Source: Candidatus Melainabacteria bacterium (GTDB lineage: Bacteria > Cyanobacteriota > Vampirovibrionia > Obscuribacterales > Obscuribacteraceae). Taken from it: 58,594 bases of DNA. The DNA lies in NCBI GenBank assembly GCA_027451745.1, contig DAIDIP010000020.1:1-58594 (forward strand). Reading direction: 5' to 3'. The notes beneath the pieces were generated by a model. The model did no database searches. It was not told the DNA's origin and was given only the letters and a program-made list of their open reading frames with translations. How positions within the stretch are numbered: the stretch's first letter is position 1; each line of letters begins with the position of its first letter. Positions 35,646 through 44,849 of this stretch are shown here, piece after piece. The position numbers and the translations under genes are program-made.

Positions 35646-36881
35646 GTGGAAATAAACGATAAGTCTTTTAGTTTGCGGGCTCTTGATTGGCTGAACTTTT
35701 TCTTGTCCGTCATGAGAGGCGGTATGGGACCCTATATGGTTATTTATTTTAGCCATATAGGATTTAGTGCATCTGAAATTGGTTCCATTATTGCTGTACT
35801 TGCCATCAGCAATGCTCTTTCTCATATCCCCGCCGGTCAACTTGTTGATAAAAGTGAATATAGAAGAGAACTAATGGCCATTGCCATGTTATTAATTGCT
35901 TTATCTATATTAGCGATAATGTATGTGCATGATTTTGAATTTGTATTGGGCATTCAAATACCAATAGGTATTGCCTCAGCCCTAATTCCTCCCACTTTGG
36001 GTGCGATAAGTCTCGGTTTAGTGGGGCACAATGGCATAGCAAAAAGAGCTGGGCGAAACGATTCCTTTAATCATGCCGGTAATTTAACTGTAGCTGGCAT
36101 CATTGGCATAAGCGGTATGTTTTTGCCAATGGCTAGCATGATGTGGTTATTCATTATCCTTTGCATGATAAGTATTCTTGTTGTTCTTTTTATAAAATAT
36201 ACTGATATAGATTCAGCCTGGGCCAAAGGTATACATACTTCCGGCAAACAAGAAAATGTAAAACCGATTGCACTAAAAGTATTATTGACTAATCGTGATT
36301 TTATAGTTTTTGTAATTGCTATTTTGTTATTTCATTTGACTAATTCAGCTCTTTTGCCAGTAGTCATTCAGAAAATTATAAAAGTCTGTCCTGAAGTAAC
36401 TCCCAAAACAATTTCGCTTTGGTCCACAAGTTGTATTGTTATGGCTGAGCTTGTGATGATTTTTTCCGCAAATTTAGCTGGACGTTTGGCAAGTAAAGGA
36501 CGCAAAAATTTATTTCTTTCCAGCTATTTATTAGTTGCTTTACGTGCTTTCATATTTGCATTAGTGATACAGCCTGTACTGCTTGTATCATCGCAATTTC
36601 TTGATGGCTTATCGGCAGGAATTTTTGGGGTTGTTAGCCTAACTATATTAAGTGATCTTGCTTATGGCAGCGGACGTTTTAACTTAAGTCAAGGCATTTT
36701 TAATGCTTTCACTGCTATAGGGATTGCAGCCAGCAATTATATTGCTGGTGTGCTTATAGACACATTAGGCTTTTCACCGACGTGTTTCATTGCCACGGCT
36801 GTAACTTTGGTAACATTTGTACTCCTGGCAAAATTAATGCCTGAAACAAAAGATCGATTACCGCTAGCATCGCTTACTTAG
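35646..36881 (+). CDS. Major-facilitator-superfamily transporter
   Basis: 411 aa, about twelve membrane helices in two halves, with the loop 2-3 signature IPAGQLVDKSEYRREL (a variant of GxLaDrxgRr) and a GRLASKGRKNL counterpart in the second half. GTG start close after the NUDIX stop. Substrate not deducible. Its 3' end overlaps the convergent TauE-like gene by 8 bp. Confidence 0.82.
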   Translation: MEINDKSFSLRALDWLNFFLSVMRGGMGPYMVIYFSHIGFSASEIGSIIAVLAISNALSHIPAGQLVDKSEYRRELMAIAMLLIALSILAIMYVHDFEFVLGIQIPIGIASALIPPTLGAISLGLVGHNGIAKRAGRNDSFNHAGNLTVAGIIGISGMFLPMASMMWLFIILCMISILVVLFIKYTDIDSAWAKGIHTSGKQENVKPIALKVLLTNRDFIVFVIAILLFHLTNSALLPVVIQKIIKVCPEVTPKTISLWSTSCIVMAELVMIFSANLAGRLASKGRKNLFLSSYLLVALRAFIFALVIQPVLLVSSQFLDGLSAGIFGVVSLTILSDLAYGSGRFNLSQGIFNAFTAIGIAASNYIAGVLIDTLGFSPTCFIATAVTLVTFVLLAKLMPETKDRLPLASLT

Positions 36882-37245
36882 TAAAGGTCAAGTAGCGCAC
36901 AGCAAGTACTAAAAGTAAAACACCAAATGCTCGTTTAATAAATAAATCAGGCAGTGTCAATGTAATTTTGGCCCCAAAAAAAGTGCCAATAAAAAGACCA
37001 ATTAGAAGAAAAATTGCAGCAGCAACATTTATTTGTCCTTGTCGATAGTACTCAATTGCTCCAAGCAGCCCGACGGGCAATAGTAAAGCAGCTAAAGAAG
37101 TCCCAGCCGCCATTTTTATTGAAAAACCAACAATTAGCATTAGTGCCGGTACAATGATGACCCCACCACCCAGTCCAAACATACCTGCCAAAATCCCAGC
37201 GATTAGTCCTATTATTAATACGGTAATGAGTTGAAATATATTCAT
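36874..37245 (-). CDS. Half-length TauE/SafE-type permease
   Basis: 123 aa and four membrane helices; the N-terminal GLIAGILAGMFGLGGGVIIV is the TauE/SafE (DUF81) repeat signature. Full-length sulfite exporter TauE/SafE proteins have two such halves (about 250 aa); this one has only one, so it presumably works as a dimer. It is the last gene of the CNNM-rsmA-ispE-nth cluster, 1 bp after nth. Confidence 0.75.
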   Translation of the reverse strand: MNIFQLITVLIIGLIAGILAGMFGLGGGVIIVPALMLIVGFSIKMAAGTSLAALLLPVGLLGAIEYYRQGQINVAAAIFLLIGLFIGTFFGAKITLTLPDLFIKRAFGVLLLVLAVRYLTFTK

Positions 37246-37246
37246 A

Positions 37247-37984
37247 TCACTTTATCTTGTAGGCGCTTGGACATAATTTGTCAACTGGGCAAAGATGACA
37301 GGCAGGTTTTTTTGCAAAACAAGTACGGCGACCATGGAAAATCAAAGTAATAGATAATTTTGACCAGTCTTCGTGAGGGAATAACTTTTCCAAATCCTTT
37401 TCAATTTTCACAGGATCCTTTTCTTTAGTAAATCCCAACCGTTTCGATAAACGTTGTACATGTGTATCCACCGCCCAACCTCTGACGCCGTAAATCACAC
37501 CAAGTACAACGTTGGCGGTTTTTCTACCAACCCCGCGCAATGTTACAAGTTCTTCCTGTGTTTTAGGTACTTGCCCGTCGAACTGATCAACTAATTGCTG
37601 CGCGCAAGCCTGAATATTGGCAGCCTTAGCATTGTAGTATCCGGTCGGTTTTACGAGTTCTCTTAGGTGCTTTATATCAGCACTGGCCAAAGTTTTTGCA
37701 TCAGGATATTCTTTGAATAAAGGACCGGTTGCCTTATTTACTGAAGCATCTGTGGTCTGTGCCGAAAGAATAGTAGCAATTAAAAGCTGAAAGGGACTTT
37801 TATAGCTCAGTTCACATTCTGCTTCTGGATATTTTTTTATCAGAAGAGACATTATTTTATGAGCTAGGGCCGATTTAACTAATTTATTCCTCGTTCCAAC
37901 AGATGTTTTAGAATTGGCGGCTTTTTCTTCAGAGGACCGCTTTTGTTTTGGGGGCACTTCTTTTATCGGCGCTTTTTTGATCAT
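37247..37984 (-). CDS. nth: Endonuclease III
   Basis: Bifunctional DNA glycosylase/AP lyase for oxidised pyrimidines. LSAQTTDASVNKAT and the helix-hairpin-helix LRGVGRKTANVVLGV carry the catalytic Lys (in the HhH region), AVDTHVQRLSKRLG the Asp. Four cysteines spaced C-x6-C-x2-C-x5-C (CFAKKPACHLCPVDKLC) bind the 4Fe-4S cluster. An N-terminal basic tail of about 40 aa is extra to the usual 210 aa. Between ispE and a TauE-like gene. Confidence 0.94.
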   Translation of the reverse strand: MIKKAPIKEVPPKQKRSSEEKAANSKTSVGTRNKLVKSALAHKIMSLLIKKYPEAECELSYKSPFQLLIATILSAQTTDASVNKATGPLFKEYPDAKTLASADIKHLRELVKPTGYYNAKAANIQACAQQLVDQFDGQVPKTQEELVTLRGVGRKTANVVLGVIYGVRGWAVDTHVQRLSKRLGFTKEKDPVKIEKDLEKLFPHEDWSKLSITLIFHGRRTCFAKKPACHLCPVDKLCPSAYKIK

Positions 37985-37986
37985 TG

Positions 37987-39099
37987 TTAAAACAACCCTG
38001 CCTGACTTGTTAAAACTTGAGCACCATGACTAAAACATTTTGTTAGCCAAATATCTAATTCTACCTTTTCTTTTGTCTCAACTATATTGCCATTCCTGTG
38101 TTCCGTTTTTAGAATGGGTTCTTTAAACGCTTTATCGATAACTTTTTTTGCCTCTTTTTCATTTTTTGCTAGAGCATATATTGTGGGACCACTCCCAGTT
38201 AAATGAGTCTCTATACAATACGCATTAAGGAGGCGCTCTTTTATTTGTGCTAATAGGGAGAACTCTTCAAAAATTGCTGGCTCAAATGCATTCCAAAAAA
38301 CATTCTCATCCAAACCTTTTATGGAGTCAGGTGATTTTTTTGAAAATAATCGCCATGTATCTTTCGTCTTGATCTTAAATTTTTTATTTTCTGCAATTAT
38401 ATCAAGAGCGTGTTTTGTACGTTGTTCAGACAACCCCCTGTCGCCAGCAAGACTGTTTTCTGATAAAGATATAAATTGATCATATTTATTATAGGCCCAG
38501 GGAGTAGGAATAGATAAATCTCTTGGCTTAACGATGATTACAGCCATATCTAAATCTAGACCTGTTTTTTCTAACAATTCTCCACGTCCTCGTCCGAGCG
38601 CTAATCCACCGATAAGACAAAACGCCACGTCTGATCCTATTTGGCTAGCTAAATTGATCAACTCATTTTCATTAAAGTGATTATCAAAATAAGTATTGAG
38701 AGCAATAAGCGCCGCTGCTGCGTCTGTGCTCCCACCAGCTAATCCGGCCCCAATAGGAATACCTTTGGTAATAAATACTTCTATATCGATAGCAGGTTTT
38801 TCCGGTAAACGAGAAAGAAATAAGTCTATTGCTTTTATAATTGAGTTTTCTTTGTTTAGAGGAAAAAGTTTTGCGTCTACTGAAGGATCAATCTTACGTA
38901 AAGCTATTTTTGTGTCGCCAGGCTTATCCTTTGAGAACGAAAAATAAAATGAGAGGATGTCCCAGAGATCTATTGCTTGATAAAGAGTGACTACATCGTG
39001 ATATCCGTCATCGCGGCGTCCTACTATATCAAAACTAAGATTTATTTTTGCAGGAGCGAGCACTGTTACATTAGGCTTTAACATGGGCTTTATTTGCAT
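37987..39099 (-). CDS. ispE: 4-diphosphocytidyl-2-C-methyl-D-erythritol kinase
   Basis: GHMP kinase of the MEP isoprenoid pathway. APAKINLSFDIVGRRDDGYH and the ATP loop PIGAGLAGGSTDAAAALIAL are clear, as is the C-terminal HLTGSGPTIYAL. At 370 aa it is about 70 longer than usual; the extra lies in a middle stretch (about 215-265) and a C-terminal tail after position 330. Overlaps rsmA by 10 bp, as rsmA and ispE often pair. Confidence 0.93.
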   Translation of the reverse strand: MQIKPMLKPNVTVLAPAKINLSFDIVGRRDDGYHDVVTLYQAIDLWDILSFYFSFSKDKPGDTKIALRKIDPSVDAKLFPLNKENSIIKAIDLFLSRLPEKPAIDIEVFITKGIPIGAGLAGGSTDAAAALIALNTYFDNHFNENELINLASQIGSDVAFCLIGGLALGRGRGELLEKTGLDLDMAVIIVKPRDLSIPTPWAYNKYDQFISLSENSLAGDRGLSEQRTKHALDIIAENKKFKIKTKDTWRLFSKKSPDSIKGLDENVFWNAFEPAIFEEFSLLAQIKERLLNAYCIETHLTGSGPTIYALAKNEKEAKKVIDKAFKEPILKTEHRNGNIVETKEKVELDIWLTKCFSHGAQVLTSQAGLF

Positions 39100-39977
39100 G
39101 TTATTTCTTTCTCCAACGCATCAGTCAATTTAGCAAATAAGTCTAAGCTTAAAGATTCAGCCCGTACTTGCGGATCAAAGTTTAGCTGTCTGAAAATCTT
39201 AGTTAGAATATCTTCTTGGACATGCAAGGATCGCAGATTGTTTTTTAACATCTTGCGCCTGCTGGCAAAACTTGTTTGAATAACCTTGCGCAAAAGGATA
39301 TGATTTTTGCATTCGACTCTGATTTTTTCATGAGGAGTGAATTTTATGACCACTGAATGAACTTTTGGTGGCGGAGAAAAACTTTCTGGAGGTATTTTAA
39401 ACAGCATTTCTGTTGAGCCATAATAATTCATAAGCAAAGTAATTTGGCTGTAATCTTTGTTCCCAGGTTTTGCTACTAACCTAACCGCTAATTCTCGCTG
39501 TACAGTCAGTACTATCGATCGAATTTGTTTTAGCCAGGGTGCAGGCTCACCTATTTCTCCAATAAGCTTGCTGATTATAGGCGTGGTTATATTGTAAGGG
39601 ATGTTGCCTACAACTTTAGTCGGAGCATTCAGTATCGAATTTAAATCAGTTCGCAAAAAATCTGATTCTATAATGGTAAGATTTGGCAAAGAAAGTTTAG
39701 CTAGCTCGTTGACACAATACGGATCCAATTCAATAGCGGTGACTAAAGCTCCTTTGGCAACTAATAGTTCGGTAAGAAATCCAAGCCCAGGACCTATTTC
39801 TACAGTTTTTTCGCCAGGCTCTAAGGCTACTTCTTCGACAATTCTCTCCAGTGCTTCTTTGTTTACCAAAAAATTTTGACCCAATTGCTTACGCGTACTA
39901 AAGCCGTACGCTCTTTGAAGCAGATCTCTATCTTGTTCGAGAAATTCAATCGGCAATTTATCTGAATGTCTTTTCAT
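39090..39977 (-). CDS. rsmA: 16S rRNA dimethyladenosine transferase RsmA (KsgA)
   Basis: Dimethylates two adjacent adenosines near the 3' end of 16S rRNA. Seen: KQLGQNFLVNKEALERIV, VEIGPGLGFLTELLV (SAM motif), the catalytic VGNIPYNITTPII, and the C-terminal helical domain with KVIQTSFASRRKML. 295 aa. 22 bp after the CNNM gene and overlapping ispE. Confidence 0.95.
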   Translation of the reverse strand: MKRHSDKLPIEFLEQDRDLLQRAYGFSTRKQLGQNFLVNKEALERIVEEVALEPGEKTVEIGPGLGFLTELLVAKGALVTAIELDPYCVNELAKLSLPNLTIIESDFLRTDLNSILNAPTKVVGNIPYNITTPIISKLIGEIGEPAPWLKQIRSIVLTVQRELAVRLVAKPGNKDYSQITLLMNYYGSTEMLFKIPPESFSPPPKVHSVVIKFTPHEKIRVECKNHILLRKVIQTSFASRRKMLKNNLRSLHVQEDILTKIFRQLNFDPQVRAESLSLDLFAKLTDALEKEITCK

Positions 39978-39999
39978 TAATAACTAATATACTAGCAAA

Positions 40000-41409
40000 T
40001 TATACTGGACCGGCTGTTTCTGAAGATGTTGAAGCCGAGCCCTTTGATTTTTTGCTTCCATTTTTACCATTGCTACTTTTGCCATTCGCATTTTTATTGT
40101 CAGAGGATTTATCAGAAGAACTGCCGCCCTCTATCTTTTCTTCTACCTTGATAAGACGCAATTTGATAATACGATGTCTATCTGATTCAACAATACGCAG
40201 AATATAGCCATCTTGCACTACTTCTTCACCAGGTTTTGGTTCTCGTCCAAGCAAACCAAAAACATGTCCACCAAGAGTATTGAATTCTTCGTTCTTTATA
40301 TTGAGTCCTAACTTTTCATTGGCTTCTTCAAGGGTGAGCTTGGCATCAACCAGAAAAGATCCATCTGGTTCGACTTTGATCATTTCTTGTACAACGTCGT
40401 ATTCATCAGCAATTTCACCAACTAATTCTTCAACCAAATCTTCTAGAGTAACCATGCCGATAGTGGTTCCATACTCATTAACAACGATTGCCATATGAGT
40501 TTTACTTTTTTGAAATTCTGGTAACAAATCGGAAAGATTTTTATTTTCTGGCACAATCAAAACATTCCGAGCAAACTCACGAATAGGTGAATCTTGCTTG
40601 TGGTCTAAAATAGCTCGCACACCGTCTCGAATATGCACTAATCCGAAAATATTATCTTTACTGTCTTCAAAAATCGGAATTCTAGAAAAGCCGTGCTTCA
40701 GTGCTGTTTCTACAAAATCTTTTACAGATGTATCCGCTTTGGCTGTGATCATATCAGCCCGAGGAGTCATAATTTCACCAGAGGTGGTATCAGCAAATTC
40801 AAAAACGCTATGAATCATCTCTTCTTCTTCAGATTCAAGCACCCCCTCTTCTTGACTAGCCGAGACCAGCATTTTAAGCTCTTCTTCTGAATGAACAAAG
40901 TTGCGAGGCTTTTCTACATCAATTTTGAATGCCCGCAATATTATGGTGGTGGTACTTTCCAACAATTTGATAAATGGCGCTGTAATCTGGCACCATCCTT
41001 CCATCGGATAAATAGTAGCCATAATTACAGTTTCAGCATATTGAAATGTACAAATTTTTGGCACTAATTCGCCAAAAACTGTTTGTAAAAAGGCTGTGAA
41101 CGCAAAAGCGGCCAAATAACTAAAGGCACGCGCTGATGAAACAATAGGAACAGTAAAAGAATATTGATTAGCTAAATTTACTGTCCAATCAGCAAGATCG
41201 TTTGCAAGTACTGCTTCACCAGTAGCGCCTAGCCCAAGCGTAGCAAAAGTAATTCCCAGTTGACAGGCCGAAATAAACCGGCGCGGGTCGTTTAGCGCCT
41301 TTTGAACCAAAAGTGCTGTCGTGCTGCCTTCAGCAGCTAATTCGTCGATACGTGTACGCCGCACACGTGCCAATGCCATTTCCACCGCTACAAAGAAGGC
41401 GTTCATCAA
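40000..41409 (-). CDS. CNNM/CorC-family (hemolysin-like) membrane protein
   Basis: Contains CNNM (DUF21) membrane helices (residues 1-130), a CBS pair (about 195-310) and a C-terminal CorC_HlyC domain (about 325-405, with VEDLVEELVGEIADEYD). Members export Mg2+ or act in metal homeostasis. A Ser/Asn/Lys-rich tail of about 50 aa follows. With the ATG/TTG at 41404-41409 the protein starts inside helix 1 (MNAFFVAVEMALARV). A strong GGAGG at 41453-41457 and an open frame with hydrophobic codons up to there point to an earlier non-AUG start, perhaps the ATA at 41442, completing the helix. See also the small ORF upstream. First main gene of the cluster. Confidence 0.87.
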   Translation of the reverse strand: MMNAFFVAVEMALARVRRTRIDELAAEGSTTALLVQKALNDPRRFISACQLGITFATLGLGATGEAVLANDLADWTVNLANQYSFTVPIVSSARAFSYLAAFAFTAFLQTVFGELVPKICTFQYAETVIMATIYPMEGWCQITAPFIKLLESTTTIILRAFKIDVEKPRNFVHSEEELKMLVSASQEEGVLESEEEEMIHSVFEFADTTSGEIMTPRADMITAKADTSVKDFVETALKHGFSRIPIFEDSKDNIFGLVHIRDGVRAILDHKQDSPIREFARNVLIVPENKNLSDLLPEFQKSKTHMAIVVNEYGTTIGMVTLEDLVEELVGEIADEYDVVQEMIKVEPDGSFLVDAKLTLEEANEKLGLNIKNEEFNTLGGHVFGLLGREPKPGEEVVQDGYILRIVESDRHRIIKLRLIKVEEKIEGGSSSDKSSDNKNANGKSSNGKNGSKKSKGSASTSSETAGPV

Positions 41410-41458
41410 TATTAAAACAGGAATTAATGCTATCTGAAATATAGCGAATAGGCCTCCG

Positions 41459-41629
41459 TTATATAAATATCGGTTCAGTACAAACTAAGCATTTGTATTG
41501 AGCTATATGAAGTAAATAAAACCGAGAATCTGGAATACAGATAGCCTGAGGAGGTTCATCCGTATCAATCAGTTTCCCTGCTTGGTTTTCTGCTTTAGTA
41601 ATTGGGCTAGCTTGACTACTCATTTTCAT
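41459..41629 (-). CDS. Possible small protein upstream of the CNNM gene (56 aa)
   Basis: ATG at 41629 (or 41623) to TAA at 41459-41461. It encodes a polar first half and a C-terminal LLHIAQYKCLVC with two Cys spaced CxxC. Its stop codon is one base before the GGAGG of the CNNM gene, so translation of the two could be coupled. An inverted repeat CTATCG/CGATAG (41645-41663) precedes it. No family recognised, and no good ribosome-binding site, so it may be chance. Confidence 0.35.
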   Translation of the reverse strand: MKMSSQASPITKAENQAGKLIDTDEPPQAICIPDSRFYLLHIAQYKCLVCTEPIFI

Positions 41630-41663
41630 CTTTAAATACTAACTCTATCGTGGCTAACGATAG

Positions 41664-41841
41664 TTTACCGCAGGGTCAACCAGGAAAAATAGCATAATAA
41701 TATAATAGCTTACCCAGGCAAAGATAAAGATTGCTTATCCTAAATTTTGCCTGCCTATAATTTAAATTATCTTTCTCTTGTGACATATACTGATAATTAA
41801 TTCTAGGGATGAAGTGCTTAGAGGAATAAAGGGCAAAATTA
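41664..41841. other. AT-rich leader region upstream of the Clp-N gene
   Basis: Together with the preceding inverted repeat this is the only spacing between the leftward CNNM unit and the rightward Clp-N gene, so it should hold their promoters. Nothing closer to consensus than short AT-rich boxes is visible. Confidence 0.35.
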
Positions 41842-42975
41842 ATGCTGGATGGTTGTAACGACGTTAATGAGGACTTGAAAGCAACAATTATAAGAGCTGC
41901 TGAAGACGCCTATCGTTTTGGCAGTTCTCGTATTGGCACTGAACACTTGCTGCTCAGCCTGGCTAGTGAGCAAAATACTATTGCTTCTGCTGCTCTGGAT
42001 TCAATGAAAATTGACGCCCTCAGCGTGCAACAAGAAATAGAAAAGCTTGGAAAGCAGAAAGAGTATATTAATTCTGAATTACCGCACAACGAAGTCCCTG
42101 GCAACATCGCATTAACCCGCCTTTGCTTTAAAAATCGATTGAGCAAGCATCTACCATTCAGCGATCAAGCTATTAGATCTTTAGCTAAATCGGATGATTT
42201 TTCTCATTATTTGGGACAAGAAGAAATTGGCGGAGCTCATCTTTTGCTGGCTTTGCTTGAGAATAAAGAAACTTGCGCTGCCCGCATTCTAGAAGAATTG
42301 AGTATTAATATTGTTTTTCTAAAAGGTAAAATTCTTCATTCGATAGCTGCTGCTTGCCTGAAAATGGGCAAAACTGCATCTTTGCGAACGGTGTTAGCAA
42401 CCGGTCTAAAACAATTGGTCGAAAAGCATAATTCCGCACTATATATGGTGTATGACCTAGAGCAAAAAAGTAAGATGAAAATTATCGATTCACCAAAGAA
42501 AGAAGATATTTTGCATTCTGTTTGTATTGCCTATCTAGCCGAATGTTTATATAACCAAGTGGCCCTTCAACGTTATTTACTAGAAGAATCGCTGAATGCT
42601 CTATGTCTGACTGTAGGCAACCTGAGTGAAGAAATTGCCAGCCAAATAGTATCTATGACCGCCCAGCATCTTAGAAAGCACACACGCCAAGGAATTGAAT
42701 ATATCTGGACCGATGAGTATAGATCTATTCAACACATGCTGAGCGACGCCGAACATGACCTTATTGGTAGCGTTGTTGAAGACCTGTGGTGGGCATATAG
42801 CGAAGATGTGGCGCTTGATAAGTCTTTTACTTCAGCTCTGGCCGATCATCGGAAAACTCATTTACTTGAATTGCAAGAAAGACGTGTTGAGCTTTCGCAG
42901 CGTTTGCGCAGAATTAGATCAAGGCTGGAAGACACAATCCGCCAGTGCTTTAAAAATCGCATTACTAAAGTCTAA
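41842..42975 (+). CDS. Orphan Clp-N domain protein without ATPase
   Basis: 377 aa. Two copies of the Clp N-terminal repeat: FGSSRIGTEHLLLSLASEQN (residues 25-45) and EIGGAHLLLALLENKETCAA (about 130-150). ClpA/B/C use this double four-helix domain to receive substrates or adaptors. No Walker motifs follow; the remaining 190 aa are helical (with an R-rich end RVELSQRLRRIRSRL). It could be a substrate-binding or phospho-arginine-binding adaptor like the ClpS/MecA or ClpN-only proteins seen in some phyla, or act on its own. No protease partner gene in the window. Confidence 0.75.
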   Translation: MLDGCNDVNEDLKATIIRAAEDAYRFGSSRIGTEHLLLSLASEQNTIASAALDSMKIDALSVQQEIEKLGKQKEYINSELPHNEVPGNIALTRLCFKNRLSKHLPFSDQAIRSLAKSDDFSHYLGQEEIGGAHLLLALLENKETCAARILEELSINIVFLKGKILHSIAAACLKMGKTASLRTVLATGLKQLVEKHNSALYMVYDLEQKSKMKIIDSPKKEDILHSVCIAYLAECLYNQVALQRYLLEESLNALCLTVGNLSEEIASQIVSMTAQHLRKHTRQGIEYIWTDEYRSIQHMLSDAEHDLIGSVVEDLWWAYSEDVALDKSFTSALADHRKTHLLELQERRVELSQRLRRIRSRLEDTIRQCFKNRITKV

Positions 42976-42976
42976 A

Positions 42977-43444
42977 TTACAAAATGAATGGGCAACGCGT
43001 GCAATGTGCCTTTGGTAATTTTATCGGTTGTCCATCTATATCGAAACCATGTTGAACGTTCGATTTGAGGCTTTCCCCGCACATGGGGCAATGCAAGTCC
43101 TTATTGCCCGACAAAATAGCTCGTTCTAAATCTGACTTTATATTACTAGTCACCGAGCTATGGTTAATAAGATTTTCAGCGCTATAACGCGCTTCTACTT
43201 CTTGAAGCAAAGCCGGTTCGATGCTTAACGATTTGGCTAATAGTTGACGATCTGTGGAAGAGAGCCAAGTTTCTAAACCTGTTTCAATCTCTTCTATACG
43301 CTTGATACCAAATTTGGTGCTCTTGGCTAAATCACGTATTGTTAGATTACGCAGTTCTCTTAGCTGACTTACTCTTTGGGCAAGTGTTTCAGCTAAAATC
43401 AATGTTTTTGGGAGGGGCCCTACTTGTTTCATATTCTCTAACAA
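42977..43444 (-). CDS. XRE-family regulator with C-terminal zinc ribbon
   Basis: 155 aa. Residues 20-80 are an XRE/Cro helix-turn-helix (RVSQLRELRNLTIRDLAKST through a second helix IKRIEEIETG). The C-terminal 50 residues hold CPMCGES and CTRCPF, two knuckles of a zinc ribbon. The combination suggests a DNA-binding regulator with a metal-stabilised second module. Convergent with the Clp-N gene, whose stop is one base away. Target genes unknown, possibly nurA divergently downstream at 43568. Confidence 0.68.
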   Translation of the reverse strand: MLENMKQVGPLPKTLILAETLAQRVSQLRELRNLTIRDLAKSTKFGIKRIEEIETGLETWLSSTDRQLLAKSLSIEPALLQEVEARYSAENLINHSSVTSNIKSDLERAILSGNKDLHCPMCGESLKSNVQHGFDIDGQPIKLPKAHCTRCPFIL

Positions 43445-43567
43445 CTCTTTAATTACTTTTAAAAACGAGCATAATCTCTGTGCCCTGATTTACATCAAAT
43501 ATTGTAATCTGTTTGAGTGCATTTCAACAAATAACGCACACCCAGCGTAAATATTTTGGTGTAAAAC

Positions 43568-44758
43568 ATGCTTGACTTATATAAATTGATGCCTCAAATT
43601 GAGGCGCTCGGCAAAGAAAGCTTGGCTCAGCAAGACAAGGCAGCTCTGGTAGCTCAGTCGGCGCAAAAACTTTTCCATAAACTAAAAGAAAAAGATGACC
43701 AAACATTAGCCCGACTTAAATCTAATCAGGGATTACCACTTTGGCCCATAGCGTTACCCATCGAACCTTTTGCTAGCCAGCATAAACTAACAACGAGCAA
43801 CAAAGAAATCACAGTAATAGGCGTAGACGGTTCCCAGATTATGCCTAGTCAACATGAAATTTTCTATTGCTATTTGCTTAATATAGGCATCGTTCAGATT
43901 GACTATACCGGTCATACTAAACCAATTTTAACTAATATCCCATATTTGTTTCACAAAACAGAAGAACTTTATCCGCTTCTTGATAGAAGGCGATTGCATG
44001 TAGACGAGCTTTATGTTGCCCTTGAGCGCAATCTTATGGAATTAGATACGTTATCTAAACAAGCTATTCAAGCTAGAAGCGAAGGGATGAAAGTATTAGC
44101 TCTAGTTGATGGTTCTCTCTTGCCTTGGTCTTTAGAACGAATGCCGTTAACTTACCAAACTCAATATTCTCAAAGAATGACGGCTATATTCGACAATATT
44201 AAAGCTAATGGTGTGTCGCTTTTTGGCTACATTAGCAATAGTAGAAGCGCAGAGGTTGTTAACAGTATGCGGATTCTCATTTGTCCTTATGATGAAAGTA
44301 ATTGTAAGGACAATTGTCGCGATCTTAACGAGGATAACTTTCCTTGTTCTGCTATATCCCCATTATCTGATCGACAATTATTTTCAATCGAATTACCAAA
44401 TTCATCCAGGTCTGCTGTTTTTCTTTCGAGTAGCAAAATGAGCAAAGCTTTGCCCACTGAGCTGCAAATGTGTTTTTTTTATTGCAATTTTGCTGGTGAC
44501 ATATCACGTATCGAATGTCCGCGATGGTTATTAGAAGATAAAGACAATTTTGATTTATCTTTGGCCGCTTTGTTCGCTCAATTGCATCGTGGCGGAGGAT
44601 ATCCGGTGGTTTTAGCGGAAGCCCACCACCAGGCGGTAATAAAAAATGCTGATCGAGAGCAGTTTTTTGACTTGCTGGCTAAGCACTTTGTTTCTGCTGG
44701 CAATAAACAGCTTAGCCAAAGTGTCAAAGCTCTCAAAAAGCGCATTTCGGCAGTCTAA
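43568..44758 (+). CDS. NurA-domain nuclease
   Basis: NurA-family protein (5'-3' DNA nuclease, RNase-H-like fold), 396 aa. Motifs: ITVIGVDGSQIMPS (first acidic site), VLALVDGSLLPWSL, the turn LFGYISNSRSAEVVNSMRIL, and a late GGYPVVLAEAHHQAVIKNAD. NurA usually works with the HerA helicase in DNA end-resection in archaea and some bacteria; no herA lies in this window. Ribosome-binding site is weak. Confidence 0.82.
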   Translation: MLDLYKLMPQIEALGKESLAQQDKAALVAQSAQKLFHKLKEKDDQTLARLKSNQGLPLWPIALPIEPFASQHKLTTSNKEITVIGVDGSQIMPSQHEIFYCYLLNIGIVQIDYTGHTKPILTNIPYLFHKTEELYPLLDRRRLHVDELYVALERNLMELDTLSKQAIQARSEGMKVLALVDGSLLPWSLERMPLTYQTQYSQRMTAIFDNIKANGVSLFGYISNSRSAEVVNSMRILICPYDESNCKDNCRDLNEDNFPCSAISPLSDRQLFSIELPNSSRSAVFLSSSKMSKALPTELQMCFFYCNFAGDISRIECPRWLLEDKDNFDLSLAALFAQLHRGGGYPVVLAEAHHQAVIKNADREQFFDLLAKHFVSAGNKQLSQSVKALKKRISAV

Positions 44759-44849
44759 TTTATATCCTTTGCATCTTTATTGAAAGAATTATAATTTTGC
44801 GTTACTGTATGCATTGTGGTCTTCTCTCCATGACAATAGTGTTTATTTA

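Noticed and set aside
43568-44758. A HerA-NurA defence operon
   Set aside because: No HerA-type ATPase is encoded on either side in this window.
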